In this document: positions 1-13,900 of the stretch, one piece after another
Layout: every line of letters starts with the position of its first letter
Numbering within the stretch: position 1 is the stretch's first letter
DNA from: Aquila chrysaetos chrysaetos
Taxonomy: Eukaryota > Chordata > Aves > Accipitriformes > Accipitridae
NCBI RefSeq assembly: GCF_900496995.4
Contig: NC_044029.1
Span: forward strand, 15,128,001 to 15,192,000
Reading direction: 5' to 3'
Length of the DNA: 64,000 nucleotides
Program-made: the position numbers and the translations under genes
Notes under the pieces: generated by a model
Database searches by the model: none
Seen by the model: only the letters and a program-made list of their open reading frames with translations
Told to the model about the DNA's origin: nothing

Positions 1-3000
1 AAGTAGATTGCATAGGTCAGAGATTTATTGTGACATACTTGAAAACCCTCAACCCCAAGGGTATTTTCTTTAAATTTACAACCTCACATTAAGCTTGGTT
101 TTTCAAGGATAAATAGACTGAGTATTAAGTGTGTCTTTATTTTCTGTTTGTTTTGATAACACAGTGAGTGTGATGATGGGGAAGAGAGTTCAACCACGTA
201 AGGCTTTGCTTGTCTATGGAGGACTGACTGCTGAGTATTTAAAGGCAAGGTGTGATGCCATGCCTTCTGACCGGCTCGGTCAGAGTCAGGGGTAGAACAC
301 CAGCGCCGAGATGTGGGGATCTATTCCAAATAAGAGAAGTCGTACATTTTTTACTGAACGTCTTGCGTTTCTTAAAATTATTCCTTTGGCAGAGATTAGT
401 AAGCAAAGTTGAAGTTGTAGCAAGTTAAAATATGCAGTGTGTATATCCATATACGCATTTCAAATATGTGTGAGAAGCTTTGGATATTACAAAAAATCCA
501 GGCAGAATGCACTGATCTTACTGAAAGAAATCATTTATGATGGATTTGGTTGGATTTTGAAGTTCTCTTCCTCGTGCTGTTCAACAAAACTGTTTACCTG
601 AGCCTGCGAGAGGTCAAGGAAGCTTCTGTCACTCTCCCCAGCAATCTGCTTCTAGTACGCACTGGAAAATTACAACATTTCCAGCAGGCTAATCCAGCTC
701 TGCCTCCCTATTGCTAAAGACAATCTGTTCCAGAAGAGACAAAATGTCACAGCGTTGTACAAAAATTGTAGACTGGAAAACAAGTTTTGGTTGTTTGGGT
801 TTTTTTAACAGTGGAAAATATTCTACTATAAACTGTATAACTAATTATTGATAGTGTAGTCAGCTCTGTGGATTTCAGTACTTATTCTGTAGGTTTTAAT
901 ACGTATTGTGCCACAGAATTTTTGTTGATGCAGTACTGAGCACTTAAGGATATATCTTGCTCCTATTAACATCCAGTGATTAAGACAGTCCTCCGCAATT
1001 ATCCCCTCCCTAGCTCCCTATGGCATTACATATCAGACTGCATGGGAGTGCAACATTTAATATGAACGTGAGCAGCAGAATCTAATACTTACAGCACAGT
1101 CATCACTGAAACAACTTGTGCCGATTTTGCATTTCACTATCAAACTGAGAACTGCCACAGCGTAACTATTGCTACGCATTTCCCTTTTCAGCAGATTAAC
1201 TGCTTAAATTCATAGATTTTAAATCTGAGAACAGTATCATGACAATCTAGCCTGACTCATCCGTAACACAAGGCATAAAAGCTTACTCACAACATCTTTT
1301 ATCATGGTGCAATTTCTGACTGAGCTATGATACCTTCTAGGAATATACCCAGCCCTGATTTAAAATTCAGCTGGGTATAATGGAGACTACTTCACATCCT
1401 AGGTGAACTGACATTCACAAAGATGAACTTGCTTTTGAAAAGTAAAATTTTGTTCTCAGTCTGAACTTGCACAGAGTCATCTTCTAGTCACAGGATTTTG
1501 TAATAGGGTTGGGTTATTCTTCTCTTAATTAGATGAAAACACCATTTTCTCTCAATAGCTACCTGTTAGCAGAGTGCATAAAGGCTTGAATAAACTTAGG
1601 AGTTTCACCTTCTGTAGTGGATGGTCTTCAGTGCTGGACCTTCCTCCTAACTCTTTTCTAAACTCTTTTTCATTTTTTAGCGTTCTTTCTGGAGCTGTAG
1701 GCAGTAGAGGCATGTAGATTCATGACGTTATGGTGCTGAGTACTGCGGCACGTATGCCGTAAGTGTCAAATGCCTAGCAGCAGTCCTGAGCATACCAATC
1801 CTCTTGGCTGCAAGCTGCAAGAGGGAAGTTGGATGCTCAAGAACACAAGTCTTAAAAAACACGAGTAGTGAATCAGCAGCTGGGCGGAGAGCAGCCCAAA
1901 ACAGCTGATAGGAAATGCTGAAGAGAAACATGAGGTGTGAGCCCAACTACACAAATACCTAAAGACAGCTGAAGTTTGCAGTCCCAAACCCTCTACTGGA
2001 ATGAAGTACCTAAATTAATTCTTTCCCACATAACACAGAAGCAGAAAGTGAAACTTTCATCTACTTGATCACTGTTAGCTCACTCTGGAGATGTGGCAGA
2101 CAACCACTGTTCAGTTCCTTCTTCTCTAACCACTAGTCTTCAGAGTATTTGATGTGGGTACCCTGAACCAGTCTTGTCTCAAACCATTCGGTTTTGACAG
2201 GAGAACTGAATACTCTTCGAAGCACTTGAGGGAGAGGATGAGTGACTTTTTCCAGCCAGGCTTGTGTTTTCATCAGTAATTTCCCCATAAGATCACTTTG
2301 GCTGACACGGTTCACATTAGTGTCCTTTGATTCTTTATTGATTGCATGCCATGTCAAGCTTCTCATACTTTCACAAGGATTCAGTGCCCTGTCATTCCTT
2401 AGATCATCCTTTTCAAGATCTTGGCACAGTATTTGCCAAATATTTCCAGTTTTCTGGAGCTGCTCCAGTCTTCCAGTGCTTGTCAAAACCAGTGTTCTTG
2501 TTCAGAGAGCTCCTCAGTTAATTCTCTGAATACTCTTGAATAAAAATAGTATGGCCATATTTAGAAACCATTTCATTTTAATAACTGAGGTTTGATATCC
2601 TTCCCTGTATTTGATGGAATATAAAGTGTTTCTTTACCACTGCAATAACAGTAAGCGCTTCTGAAATGCATGTTGTTGCCATAACCTTCACCAGCAGTAA
2701 GAGCAATCCCGACTTGTTTAATATTTTCTGTGATAAGAATACTAGGCATTATTAATATCCATCAAAGAGAATACTTAATTAATATAAACATGAACACCTT
2801 AACTTTAAAAACAATGGCAATTTGAACTTTGTTGTTAAAAGAACAAGGCTTTGTTGAGCTTTTCTGAACAAAAAGGTACCCAGTTTCAGTGGAGAGCTGA
2901 ACTGATCCTTGGAGCTTTGCTGTTCTTCGTGACCCCCTCAGGCTGTGTCCTTCCAGATAATGACTTCCCAGAGCCTCCCAAGTGACTTACTCAGACTTTA

Positions 3001-4840
3001 CTCCAGACTGTCAATTTTCTGATATTCTGTCTGTCTGTTTCAGCCTGATAGAGACAGCTTTTCCTGTCCCGTAATGAGCAGGCTGACCAGCCAAAAATCA
3101 AAGGCAGCCCGAAAGACTGACTTTTAGGAGTCAGGAGTCATGACTAGCAGGTCAATTTGTCTGGTTCCCTGATTATTTCTGTGCAGTTGATTACGAGAGC
3201 TGGCTGCAAACTGCCCGGGGACCTTTTAAAAGCTATGTCTTAGTCTGTTCTCAAATTCCAGGATACTGCAGGAGTACTGTGTCTTGCTGCTGAACTTTTC
3301 CTCTTCCACAGAATTTTCTGTCCTGTCCTTGTGTTCCTTGTTGGTAGCTGCAGTATTTCATACCTCCTGTGTTGACTTGTTGCAACTGTACAAGAGTGGC
3401 GTTTTCCTCAAGAACAGAATATTTAAGAAGGTCGCTGTGTTTAACAAATCTCCTTTTACCTTATTCGCATTTTTTTACAAAAGGCAACTGAGTTTTTATG
3501 TGTATTTATTCTTTTGCTGCTTCATGTATCTTTAGCAATGTTAGCAACAACGGGCCGATCCTTAGTTACTAGTTGGAGACTAGAAAAAAAATCCTATCTA
3601 CTCTCAATGAATTTTCAGCACTCAAACTTGCATTAGATTGGCTGAGCCGCTTATTTTGGGGCTGCCGTGTTACTATCTTTGTCCTGCTTCGGAGCTAATG
3701 TCAACACAGCAAAAGAAGCCTTATACCCACCCTGGTAGGTGACACACACCTGAGCAAAAACTAAGATCCTTCAAAGCTGCAGATTGCTCCCATCCCAGAA
3801 AATCCAGGATTCGGACAAAGGAAAACGTGAAGCTCCTCCTCGTGAATTTTCTGAGGTTGTTTTTCTCAAAGGCTGGGCGGCAGGAGGACAGCAGAGCTTT
3901 CTCACCCGAGGGGGTGGAGGTGTTGCTCCACGACGCAGCGGCTCCCGTGCCAGCCCCAGGCAGGAGCTGCTCTGCCGCAGGTTTCGCCGCGCGCAGCCCC
4001 GGCTCCCGCGCGTCGCTGGCCGCGGGCTGGCTGGCGGCAGGGAGAAGCGGGGCTTCGCGAGGCGTGGGGAACTCTGCGGAAACCGTCACACCTTCCCAGC
4101 GCCCCAGCGAGGCGAACTGCCAAGCGGAGAGCGGCTTCAGCCCGCAGCACGTCGTCTGGCCCGGTGTCCCGCTAGCAGCGGGATTTCTGCGCGCGGTTCC
4201 TTTTCCATCTCTTTGCACGCCTTCGTAACCCCAAAGAAGACATGAAACGCAATCTGGCAGGGAAGCGTTTCGCTGGCAGAAGGCACGCTCTCTGTTGAGC
4301 TCTGTTTCATGCATGCACTTCTATCCTCTGTTGCTTGCTCACCGCTTTGCAGATTTACCGAAAATTTATCAGAATCAGGTCACGTAACTGCCCTTACAAC
4401 ATACGCTGAGATGCTGCTCAAAGCCATCATTGCTGAAAAGTGATAGTTTCTTGACTGACATATCCAGTTCCTTATTTTTCTGAAAGTAGAATGAAACTAG
4501 AGAGTAATCTGTACAATTCTTAGTATCATCTGTATTTACAATATGTCAGTGGTCAGATATGAGAACACAGTAATAGCAAATTATTCCATATATTGATCAA
4601 GAGGGATTTTGTGTAGGTAGTTACTGCAAAAAGAAGTTGTTTCAAGCAAGATCCATCCTGGCAAAGCAGCTCAAAAAAAAAAAAAAAGGAGGAGGCTACT
4701 GGTTAGAATTATAAATAGTGTTTTGCATAGTTCTATGCAAATGTCACATAAACAGATTCAAACATATTCAAAATTTATAGTATCAATAGCACTGCAAGCA
4801 CAGAATAAATGAAGCCTTTTTTGGGGGGGGGGGTAAACAG
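1..4840 (+). other. BEST3: BEST3 intron (5' part of gene outside window)
   Basis: This stretch precedes the first BEST3 exon in the window, which begins in mid-codon, so it is taken as intron. The preceding bestrophin exons (N-terminus and first membrane helices) were looked for and not seen. It holds a CpG-rich block around 3,880-4,215, an unexplained minus-strand ORF at 2,133-2,486, and an A-run at 4,672-4,687. No transposon was recognised. Confidence 0.7.
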
Positions 4841-4995
4841 GTTTTATGACAAGATATGAAAGAAAAATTTTTGATGACCTTAAGTCTCCCCACCTGAAAT
4901 ACTGGGTTCCATTTGTCTGGTTTGGAAATTTGGCATCGAAGGCACGAAAAGAAGGAAGAATTCGAGACAGTGTGGATCTGCAGACACTGATGAAC
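4841..4995 (+). CDS. BEST3: BEST3 exon, residues ~161-212
   Basis: Two bases complete a glycine codon, then FMT leads into the conserved bestrophin block around [20 protein letters not shown] and [11 protein letters not shown]. By BEST1 numbering Val is at position 205, the cytosolic aperture residue (Ile in BEST1); this position is inferred. The donor is GTAAGT. The acceptor TAAACAG is preceded by eleven G. Confidence 0.95.
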
Positions 4996-7900
4996 GTAAG
5001 TAGAAAAAGTACATCTAGAGAAAACTAATCTGAAATTGCTATGTGGTAGCTTTTCACTTACATAATTTGATTTAGTGCATACAGCTTTCCAGTGTCATCT
5101 AAGTGATCTTACTCAGGATTTATACTTCTTTCTGTGTACCAATGTACACTCAGGCACACACAGCAGCAGTTTGCTGGGATTGTATTTATATAACTAAGAA
5201 GGTATTAACTGAAGCAACAGATTGATGAGTAAAAAATTATTGTAACATGGCTGTAAATTCATACTTGTTCTATTGCTGCAGGGAAAATAATGAGAATAAT
5301 TTGTCATTTTGAAGATTTTAATATCAGTTTCAGGGAAGATAATCTCCCTGAATATTTCATTAAGTGGTCAAACATCCTTTTTATGATATAATATATTCTC
5401 TTTCATGTATCACTAGACAGTGGATACGATAGAAACAAAAGATAATTTGTGAAGAAATACGTAATAGACTAAGCATTCCAACTCCAGAAACTAAGTGAAT
5501 ATTCAAATATGACAATGGGATGCTGGATATAGTTATGGTATCAATATATACATTTATATATACTACAGTTTCATATCTCCCTGTCCTTTTGTATGTGCAG
5601 AACCAAACTGTAACAAAATATTTATAATTTAGCATTGAGCCCCCTGCAATTTTAGGTTGTCGGGGTTTGTTTTTTCTTTTTTTTTTTTCCTTTTAGGAGA
5701 TGAATAAGTACCGGTCTTGGTGTAGTCTTCTGTTTGGTTATGACTGGGTTGGAATTCCACTGGTCTATACCCAGGTACTGAGCTATTATCCTTTACAAAA
5801 TTCGAAACACAATTTCCATGAAAGGGGAGCTTGGTGCAAAACATCCATCGACTCGACCAGAGTCGCCGAGCTGTTGAGCACCCATTGACTCCCATGGGAT
5901 CATGGACACCTGGCTAACTAAGTCATGTTTAATGTGGAGATGTTTTGAAGGCCTTGCATAATTTGGGAGAGGGGGGGAAGCACTGAAATGTTTTTATGTT
6001 TCCTGGGTCTTCTTCCTGGCTATAATTATGCGTGGGGCCTCTCTATTTGTAATACCTCCCTACGGATTTGTAAATTGTATGGCAAAAGGCAGTCAGAGGC
6101 CTTTGGGTATGTTTGTATTATGCATGTTTGTATAATTGCATGATTTCAATGAAGTTTTGTTCTTTGCAGGTTGTTACTCTTGCAGTCTATACTTTTTTCT
6201 TTGCCTGCCTGATAGGGCGCCAATTTTTGGATACTGACCAAGGGTATCAGGGACATGACTTAGATCTTTACATTCCAATCTTCACACTGTTACAGTTCTT
6301 CTTCTACGCCGGATGGCTCAAGGTAAACTAGCTTTCTGGAAAGGTCATGGGGGAACCCTCCCTCGGGAGCTGGTGAAGGTGTCAGAGCTGAAGTCAAGGT
6401 GTCAGATTTGTGGCACACTGTAAAATCACTGAAGATTAATGGAGTTACACCAAAGTTGAATTCAGCCCAAAGTGTCCTGTGGTCATAAAGAAACATCATG
6501 CAATACATTTTTAACTCCACCTGACAGATCTTACAGTAAAAAATGATTGGGAATCTGAAAGAGCTCATTTTAGTAGGACCAGTGCAGCCACAACTCCCCA
6601 GGGGAGTATTACACCAGCAAAATTGGGTCCCAGAACTGGGACTATAAAATGACAGATGAAAGATTAAAAAAACCCACCTTTCTCCCACTCTGCTGTGCGA
6701 TGGGGAAATACTGCTGCAGATCTGGCATGGGCTGAAAGGGACTGAATCATACTTTCTTCCTATGATTGAAGCCAGCCTTTAGTATCTGCTCTTAACTTAA
6801 TCAGATGCAGGCAATTAAAGGTCTCCAGTTCCAGAGGGCTATCAAACAGTGACAGCCAATATTGGCTACAACTCCACCGCATAAAAACATTCATTAACAA
6901 GAAGAGTTATAGAAGGAATTAGACGCTACCCATCAGCCCATTGATGCCTGCTCAGTTAACGTACCGCCATCAATCTGATAGTTGAGTAATCGAGCCACGT
7001 ACCTCACGGCGATTCTCTCCTCTGCAGTGAGTATGAGAACTAACTGGAAAAAAGTTTCAAATAAAAAGCAAATTGGTACATTAGGGCCTATGTGCATTAA
7101 GATTTCCTTTTGGGATTATTAATCATGGCTGGAAACTTAGAGCTAACTTTTCTGTTAGAATATAAATTGCACAAAATTGGCCAGTTTCAGAGCCCCCTTC
7201 CCACAGCCAACTCCAAAGGGCGGAGGAGGGAAGGCAGCACACTGAGCTGGCGGATTGCGGGGGAAAGTAAAGTGCCTGCAGGGCAAGCTCCTCTAGTCCT
7301 GTGTCCTTGGAAATCGGGGGGGAAAGGGGGTTTGCCGGATAGGGACCAGCCTGGAGGGGAGCGGGAGAGAGAGGAAGGGAGGCTGGTGCGGCGGGGGGAG
7401 CACGTTTCTCCCATGGAAATGTGGGGCTTTATCTCTAGGCAATGTCTTCCAGGGTTTTACTAGCGGGTTACAAAACCGTAAGCTGTTCCTCTTGACCGCC
7501 CTGCTGGCGTCCATGAATGGGGGGAAGGTTTCCCCTTCATCGGCACCCAAGGCTGTTAGTAGCATCTCTCCCAGTCGGGCTCAGGGCTTCCAGCCAGCTC
7601 TTGGCTATGGCAGGTAGGAGATGCCGTTGTAACTGAAAAATCTTCTGCATAAGGAAATGAAAGGGAGGAGAAGCAGTTTGAAAAAGCAAATTTAATATTG
7701 GCAGCGCTCCCTCGGACCGGAGGTTTGTCCAAACCTGCAGTGCCCCCGAGTCAGGATATTTCTGTCTTGAAGGTTACAGCCGGTTTCCTGCTGAGTGCAT
7801 TGGGCTTTGGCTGCCAGGCTGCAGAAAGGGCCCTGAGCTATTGACTTCCAGTAACTTGGCAGTTCCTCAGAAATGATGGCTAAACTGAGCTCATTCCTTG

Positions 7901-10900
7901 GCCTCGGGCCTGGTTTGTTATACCTACAATACAGGGGCAAAGTTTCCCATCATGTGAGACACTTCTAAATCCCCATTTTCATTATGGAGATAGATGGATC
8001 GTCCAAATACAGGGCTTAGTTGTCCAGGACTACATTCCTTTCCAGAGAATAAAGTCGTGTCTCATGTGCCAGGACCAGGTCAGCCAAGCAAAGGCCACCG
8101 CTGCTGTTCCCTCTGTCCCAGCCCTGCTCACTTTTTCTAGCTCGTGTGACAGGTTTTGCAGTGGATTTTGGGGCAGCGATCCCCCAGTTTACACCAAGTT
8201 GATCCACTGTCTTCCCTGGAGAGCCGCAACGCAGTCTGGATCATTCCTATTGCAGCACTTCCATAGCTATACCCAAAATTTAATGCCACGGGCCAGGCCA
8301 ACGAGTGTGAGCAGAGCTGTCCCGTCTCCTTTTCGTTCCTCCTGCCTTATGGGTTTTTTTGTTGTGTTAGTCTGCTCAGCAGTTTATTTGTTGTCTTCCA
8401 CCGCTGGCCTGGGAAGAGGTGGCCTAAGAGAGTCAGTGAGTGCTGACTGGTACGACCTAGAGGCACATAGGAATAAATAGCCAGGGAGTGACTCCCTTAC
8501 TATTATAAGTTATTAAGATCATAGCCATCCACAGCAAGGTTCATGAGCAGGGCTGTTTAATCGTATAGTCGCTTCACCCATATCCACGTTAAACCGAGGA
8601 CCTGGCCACTGCTACTGTGCATGGCCCTGGTGACTACCAGGATGGCTTGGGAGGGTCAGCAAGAATGTGATCGTCTTCAAAACTGGGGCTTAAAAAGACA
8701 AACAGAAGGAGAAAAGCATGAAGGGGCGAGGATATTTAACCTCAGTATCCCAAAGAACTGAGAAACAGAGAAGCAGTCTGAATTGCCTAAAACTTTTTCT
8801 TTTTTTTTTAAATTTTCCTGTTTCATCTTTTTTTTTCTCCCCCAGCAGCTATGAGTTTCCTCCCCACAATGCACTTTGGTGATCATGGGGATGGGGGGGC
8901 AGTGTCTGGTTGTTTTTCCATTTATTTATTCCTTGGGGGAGGGCAGGACTAGATAAGGCTCTGGGCAGCTGGAGAGGTTTCCTTTCCCAGCCTAGTTCCC
9001 AGACTAAGGCACCTCACCACAAAGGTGCCTGAGCTCACTGGTTGTCTCTTCCACAGGATGGGCTTCTCCCCTGCAGTTTTAATCATTTCATGCGCAGAAA
9101 CCCGAAACAGCAGGCTGAATTAAAGAACAAACTCAGATCCCGACTCTTGGCTTTGGCTAGCATGATGCACGGCATCCACTTGAGTCAAGTTTTTTGGTGG
9201 GCTGCTTTTTGTGAAAAATCTTCAGAGGGCTGCCATCAGCATCACCCCCAATAAAGAAGCGGGGGCTGAGGGTTGAACTGGAGAGACGAGCTGTACTCCC
9301 TCTGGCAGACGCCAGCTGCAGGGACCAGGATACTGACCCGATGAGCTGGTGGAATATCGTAGACTATAATGCAATTACAGAGCCTCTAGCTGGTAAACTG
9401 TTCATTTAAATCAGCCAAAGACAACAGTAAGGAAAGGTAATGACTATCTTATGTGACAATTACCATGGCCCAGACATGTCTCAATTCCCAGCAGGCCAGC
9501 GCTGACAATCATGATTGACAGCACCAATGAGGCATGGAGGTATGAATCTATAGGGAAAGCAAGCTGTTCCTTGGCTAGGCTGGCAAAACCATCGTACGGG
9601 AGCTCAAGCTATGATTGCAAGTGACAGGCAGGGAGAGAGAGAAAAATCCGATCCTATTTTCTCTGCGGCAGCAGTCCTGACATGGCATGCCAACCTCTAT
9701 TCACTGTCTCATTTTCCTTTCAGGTTGCTGAACAGCTTATTAATCCATTTGGAGAAGACGATGATGATTTTGAAACTAACTGGTGCATCGATAGAAATTT
9801 ACAGGTTGCTGTTGTTATTTCTACTTCCAGCTTTACTGTACCATAGGTTATCATTACATTTAATGCTATTTCTTACACTGAGGTACAAATTAAGGGCAAC
9901 AAGTGTCAGCAAAACAAATTCTTGCCCTGAAGGAGTACCTGTGGCTGTGATCCCCAGATTTTGTTTTTACAAGCTAATGCATCTTGATTTTGGCATTTGG
10001 CATTTATGATGCCTGACTAAACATGCAAGCAGCTGACCTCAAACTATAAGCTCACTTTATGCCTGGAAAAACACGTAATGTAGGTCAATCCTGCAAAATC
10101 CAAAAGCCATCTATTCCCACATAGATAAGGACACGTTTCGCTAATCTGAATGTCTAGAGATTACAATATTGTATATGAACCTTCCTTTAAAAAAACAAAA
10201 AAGGCAGCGAAGATACCAAAAAGACCAAGCAGGGCCCTGAACTAATAACCATGACTCATGTTGTGATGCTGCCGTGGGCGGCAGCATCTGGTCGGCGCAG
10301 GAGCCAGCATCCCCAGTGGCAGGAGCGGTGAGACGGCCAGGGTACAGATCTATTGCGGTTTCCAACCAGCCCCTGTCTGTCGTGCCACGAAGGACCCAAA
10401 GACACAGAAAAGTCCCGTGGCACCTGCCGCTCCCCTTGCAGGCAGAGCCAAGCGTAGGGTTGAGCTGCTGTCGGACCCCACGTCCGCTGGGGACCACTGA
10501 GAGGTCCCCAAAGCAGAGCCCCGGTGTTGGGGGGAGCAAGGGCAGGGCAAGCAAACCAGCTTATTAAGCAATGCAGGTACGCGCAGGAGTGGGAAAAGCC
10601 TTCACGCTGCCAAAGATGCTCTCTGGCTTAACACCACTTCGGGCTACTCGTGCTATGGGACCTCAGAGCCCTTTGTATAAAATATATCGGAAGGCCCTAG
10701 AACAGGATGGTCACCTACGTGGTTCTGAATGTCTTAAAATGTGGACGAAGCCCATCAGAAAGCTTCTCAACCTCTGGACGTTTTAAGAAGCGCAACTAAT
10801 ACTCTACACAGACTTCCCATAGCACGTGGAAGATCACATGTCCATTTAACTACATCATGCGTGAGGAAAGGACTTCAATCTGACGCAAATATCTTTGCAG

Positions 10901-13900
10901 CATATAGAAGACTCAAGTTACAATAAAATTTATGCTTTCATGAGTATAGAAGGGTATCGGGGGTATATTTTATAATACTGAGTCTCTTCCCAATGCCCAG
11001 GCCAGCATACACAGCTTACTTTAAAGGGTTTCTGAAAGAAATGTTGACCCAGGGTTTACAAAGCAGATTATTTTGTATACTGTACTATGTTGAAAGTGAC
11101 ATGATTTATACCAAAAAAATCTAAGGTCTCACTTCTGGCGGTGGACGAGATGCACATGAACTTACCAAGGATAGAGAAAGACATTTACTGGAACGATTCT
11201 TCTGCCCGACCGCCCTACACAAAAGCAGCTGCTGATTACTGTATTCCTTCATTTCTTGGATCAACGATTGAAATGGGGTGAGTGGCACCAAGGGTCCTAA
11301 ATGCCATCAGAAAGATCACCATGCCTACAGCGCACGTTGATTGACGGACAGTCGGTGCAGGGCTGCGGGCTGCGACGATACTGTGAGCGGGAAGGTGGAA
11401 AAGGGAAACGATGTTAGGAGGGAGTGGACAGGCTGGTGTTGGTGGGATGATGTCTCCAGTGGCCCATGTGCTCCTACAAATTGTGCACCCATAGCTTAAA
11501 CTGTATAATTAATAAATAGAGTATGTTTGCAGGGGGGGTTGTTGATAGTCTCTGAGCACAGGATGGCACCTGAAGACAGTGGCTGACTTTTCTTAATAAT
11601 TCTTTATTTATTACAGCTTCTTCATACATCCCCCAGTTAGCAAAATAGCTATTCCTTTGCTTGTTTAGTTAGCAGATGATGGTTAAAATCAGTCCAGATT
11701 TTTGCAAAGGTAAACAAAAATTGATCTTAAACGCTGTATGACTTTTCATTGACTAATAATCTGGGCATGGAAGTTGGAGCGGTCAGATTTTGTGAAGGGA
11801 TAAAGAAGGGAGTTATTTGCAGAGATCAACACAAGAACCGTCATTATAAAGAAATATATAGAGGATATAGGATTGCCCCATGTTCTCAGGATCTATATGA
11901 GAAATCAGTGATAAGCCAGTTAGCTTAGAAGCTCTGTTGAGTTTAAACACTTGTGACATGCTGTAATGTAGAACAGGTCAGTAAGATCTCACTAAATACC
12001 ACCATGTCTGAACAAATACCAGGGCAAGTAGATGTTTTTATCTGAAAATTTTTTTTTAAACTCTATAGCCATTTTTTTAACTTTAAAACTTATCTCAAGA
12101 AGTTTTTGATTTTTCCAAAATTTTCCAGCCTCTATCAGCTTAATTTTTTGCTTCATTTGGCCCAGAAATTGGTGTTTTCTCATTTTTATTCCTCTTATTT
12201 TTCCATTTTTGCATGCATTCTACTACAAAGAGCAATGTTTTATATAAGCTCCTTTTATCACACACAGCCTTTTCAGAATTTATTTCCTTCTGGAAAAACT
12301 ATAAAATGGCCAAAAGAAAAGTAAAGAAGAAAGTAAAAAAGTAAAAAAGAAAAACTCATAGAATATAATTCATTTTACCACAATTGCTAGGGGAAAAAAG
12401 TGGCAAAGAAGAAACATTATTAAGTCTGCAAACATTTTTTTAGTAAGCACTTCACACAAGAAATGAAGGGGGGAGTGAATGGAAAATAGCTCCATGTTAG
12501 CCCCTGTGAAATGCAAACAGCTCTGATGTGTTGACTTTTTTTATTAATTATTTTCTCTTCTGAACTTTTTATCTGTTCAGGTCTCTAAAAAAAAACGTTC
12601 TTATGCAGACTTCAAAAATAAGGTCTGAAGATTCATTCAAGTCCAAAGCAAATATATAAAACTTGAACCCAAATCCAAAGTCTTCTCCAGTCCCCTCAAG
12701 CCAACATCTGGCAGAGGTTGCCCAGAGAGGTGGTAGATGCCCCATCCCTGGCAACATTCCAGGTCAGGTTGGACGGGGCTCTGAGCAACCTGATCGAGTT
12801 GAAGATGTCCCTGCTCATTGCAGGGGGGTTGAACTAGATGATCTTTAAAGGTCCCTTACAACCCAAACTGTTCTATGATCTTCACAAATGCTGGATGTAG
12901 TTCCTCTGTCCTTCCAGGCTAGTGTTGCCTCCCTGTGCTCGTCACCTCAGATTTGGCCTGAGCCCCTTTGCCATCCTTCCCCTTAGGACAGGTAACTGGG
13001 CCAGTTTGGCTTGTCTTCTGGGGTGCACTGAGTCAGTAATGTGTCCTGGATTGCCTGGCAGACACAGCAACAGTTGTTCTCATGACCCACCGAAGCTTGG
13101 CAGAAGAGTACCAGGTACAGGTGGGACTTTCAGACACACTGTCGTGCCCCAGAAGTACGTGAGATTTGGCCATCTGAGTAATTCCAACGTTTTTTTAAAC
13201 GTTCACGCCCTGCTTCCAGGGGTAGCTTTTTCACTGTTGTTATTTTTGCCCAAAGGATTCTCCTGAAAAAGTATCTACAGCACCGAGCAGGGTTTCTTTC
13301 TCCCCTTTCCCTCACCCTAAGCACAAGCCTAATGTGTGGAGCTGCCGTAGAGGTCTGCAGCCCAAACACGAAATGGGGCCGGATGCCTGGCTGGATGCCC
13401 TCCCAGTCCTCCAGAGAAGAGACACGTGGATGTGGAGAGCTTTTTGTGTGCTCTGGCTGGTCCAAAGGCACAGGCACTATTTCTTGGCACCCTCATCCCT
13501 TTTTTTCACCCCTTCCATGCCCTTCCTTGGGGACACACGAGGGCCTTGGTTCCTATGTCTTCCAGCTGAGACAGCAAGGATATATGTGCATGCAGACCAC
13601 ACGCTTCCTATACGTAAGTGACACCTACTTCTTGACTTTATTTGGCAGGCTGGCTGATACCGAATTCCTCTATGGGGAAGAGTGGCCATGGGAAGAGGAG
13701 AAACACCGAAGACAACGTTCAGTGCTGAGAAAAGTCAAGAGATTTCTCAGCGTCCATGAGGCCCCTTCGTCCCCGGCTCACCGCCGCTACAGTCGTCAGA
13801 CAAGTGAGAATTCGGTGTTTTTCCCAGCAGATGAAAAGGGGCACATCAGACGGCTGCAGGAAATGCACACAAGAGGGAGACACTCTACCTCCAGCTTCAA

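Noticed and set aside
3721-4314. Open frames of 133-197 codons on both strands around 3.8-4.3 kb
   Set aside because: They overlap each other in a CpG-rich block, are Arg/Ala/Pro/Gly-rich from composition, and show no domain or splice logic.
13332-13648. Upstream extension of the last BEST3 exon to an ATG
   Set aside because: The split glycine codon and the TTTGGCAG acceptor place the exon start at 13,649; the upstream part is intron.
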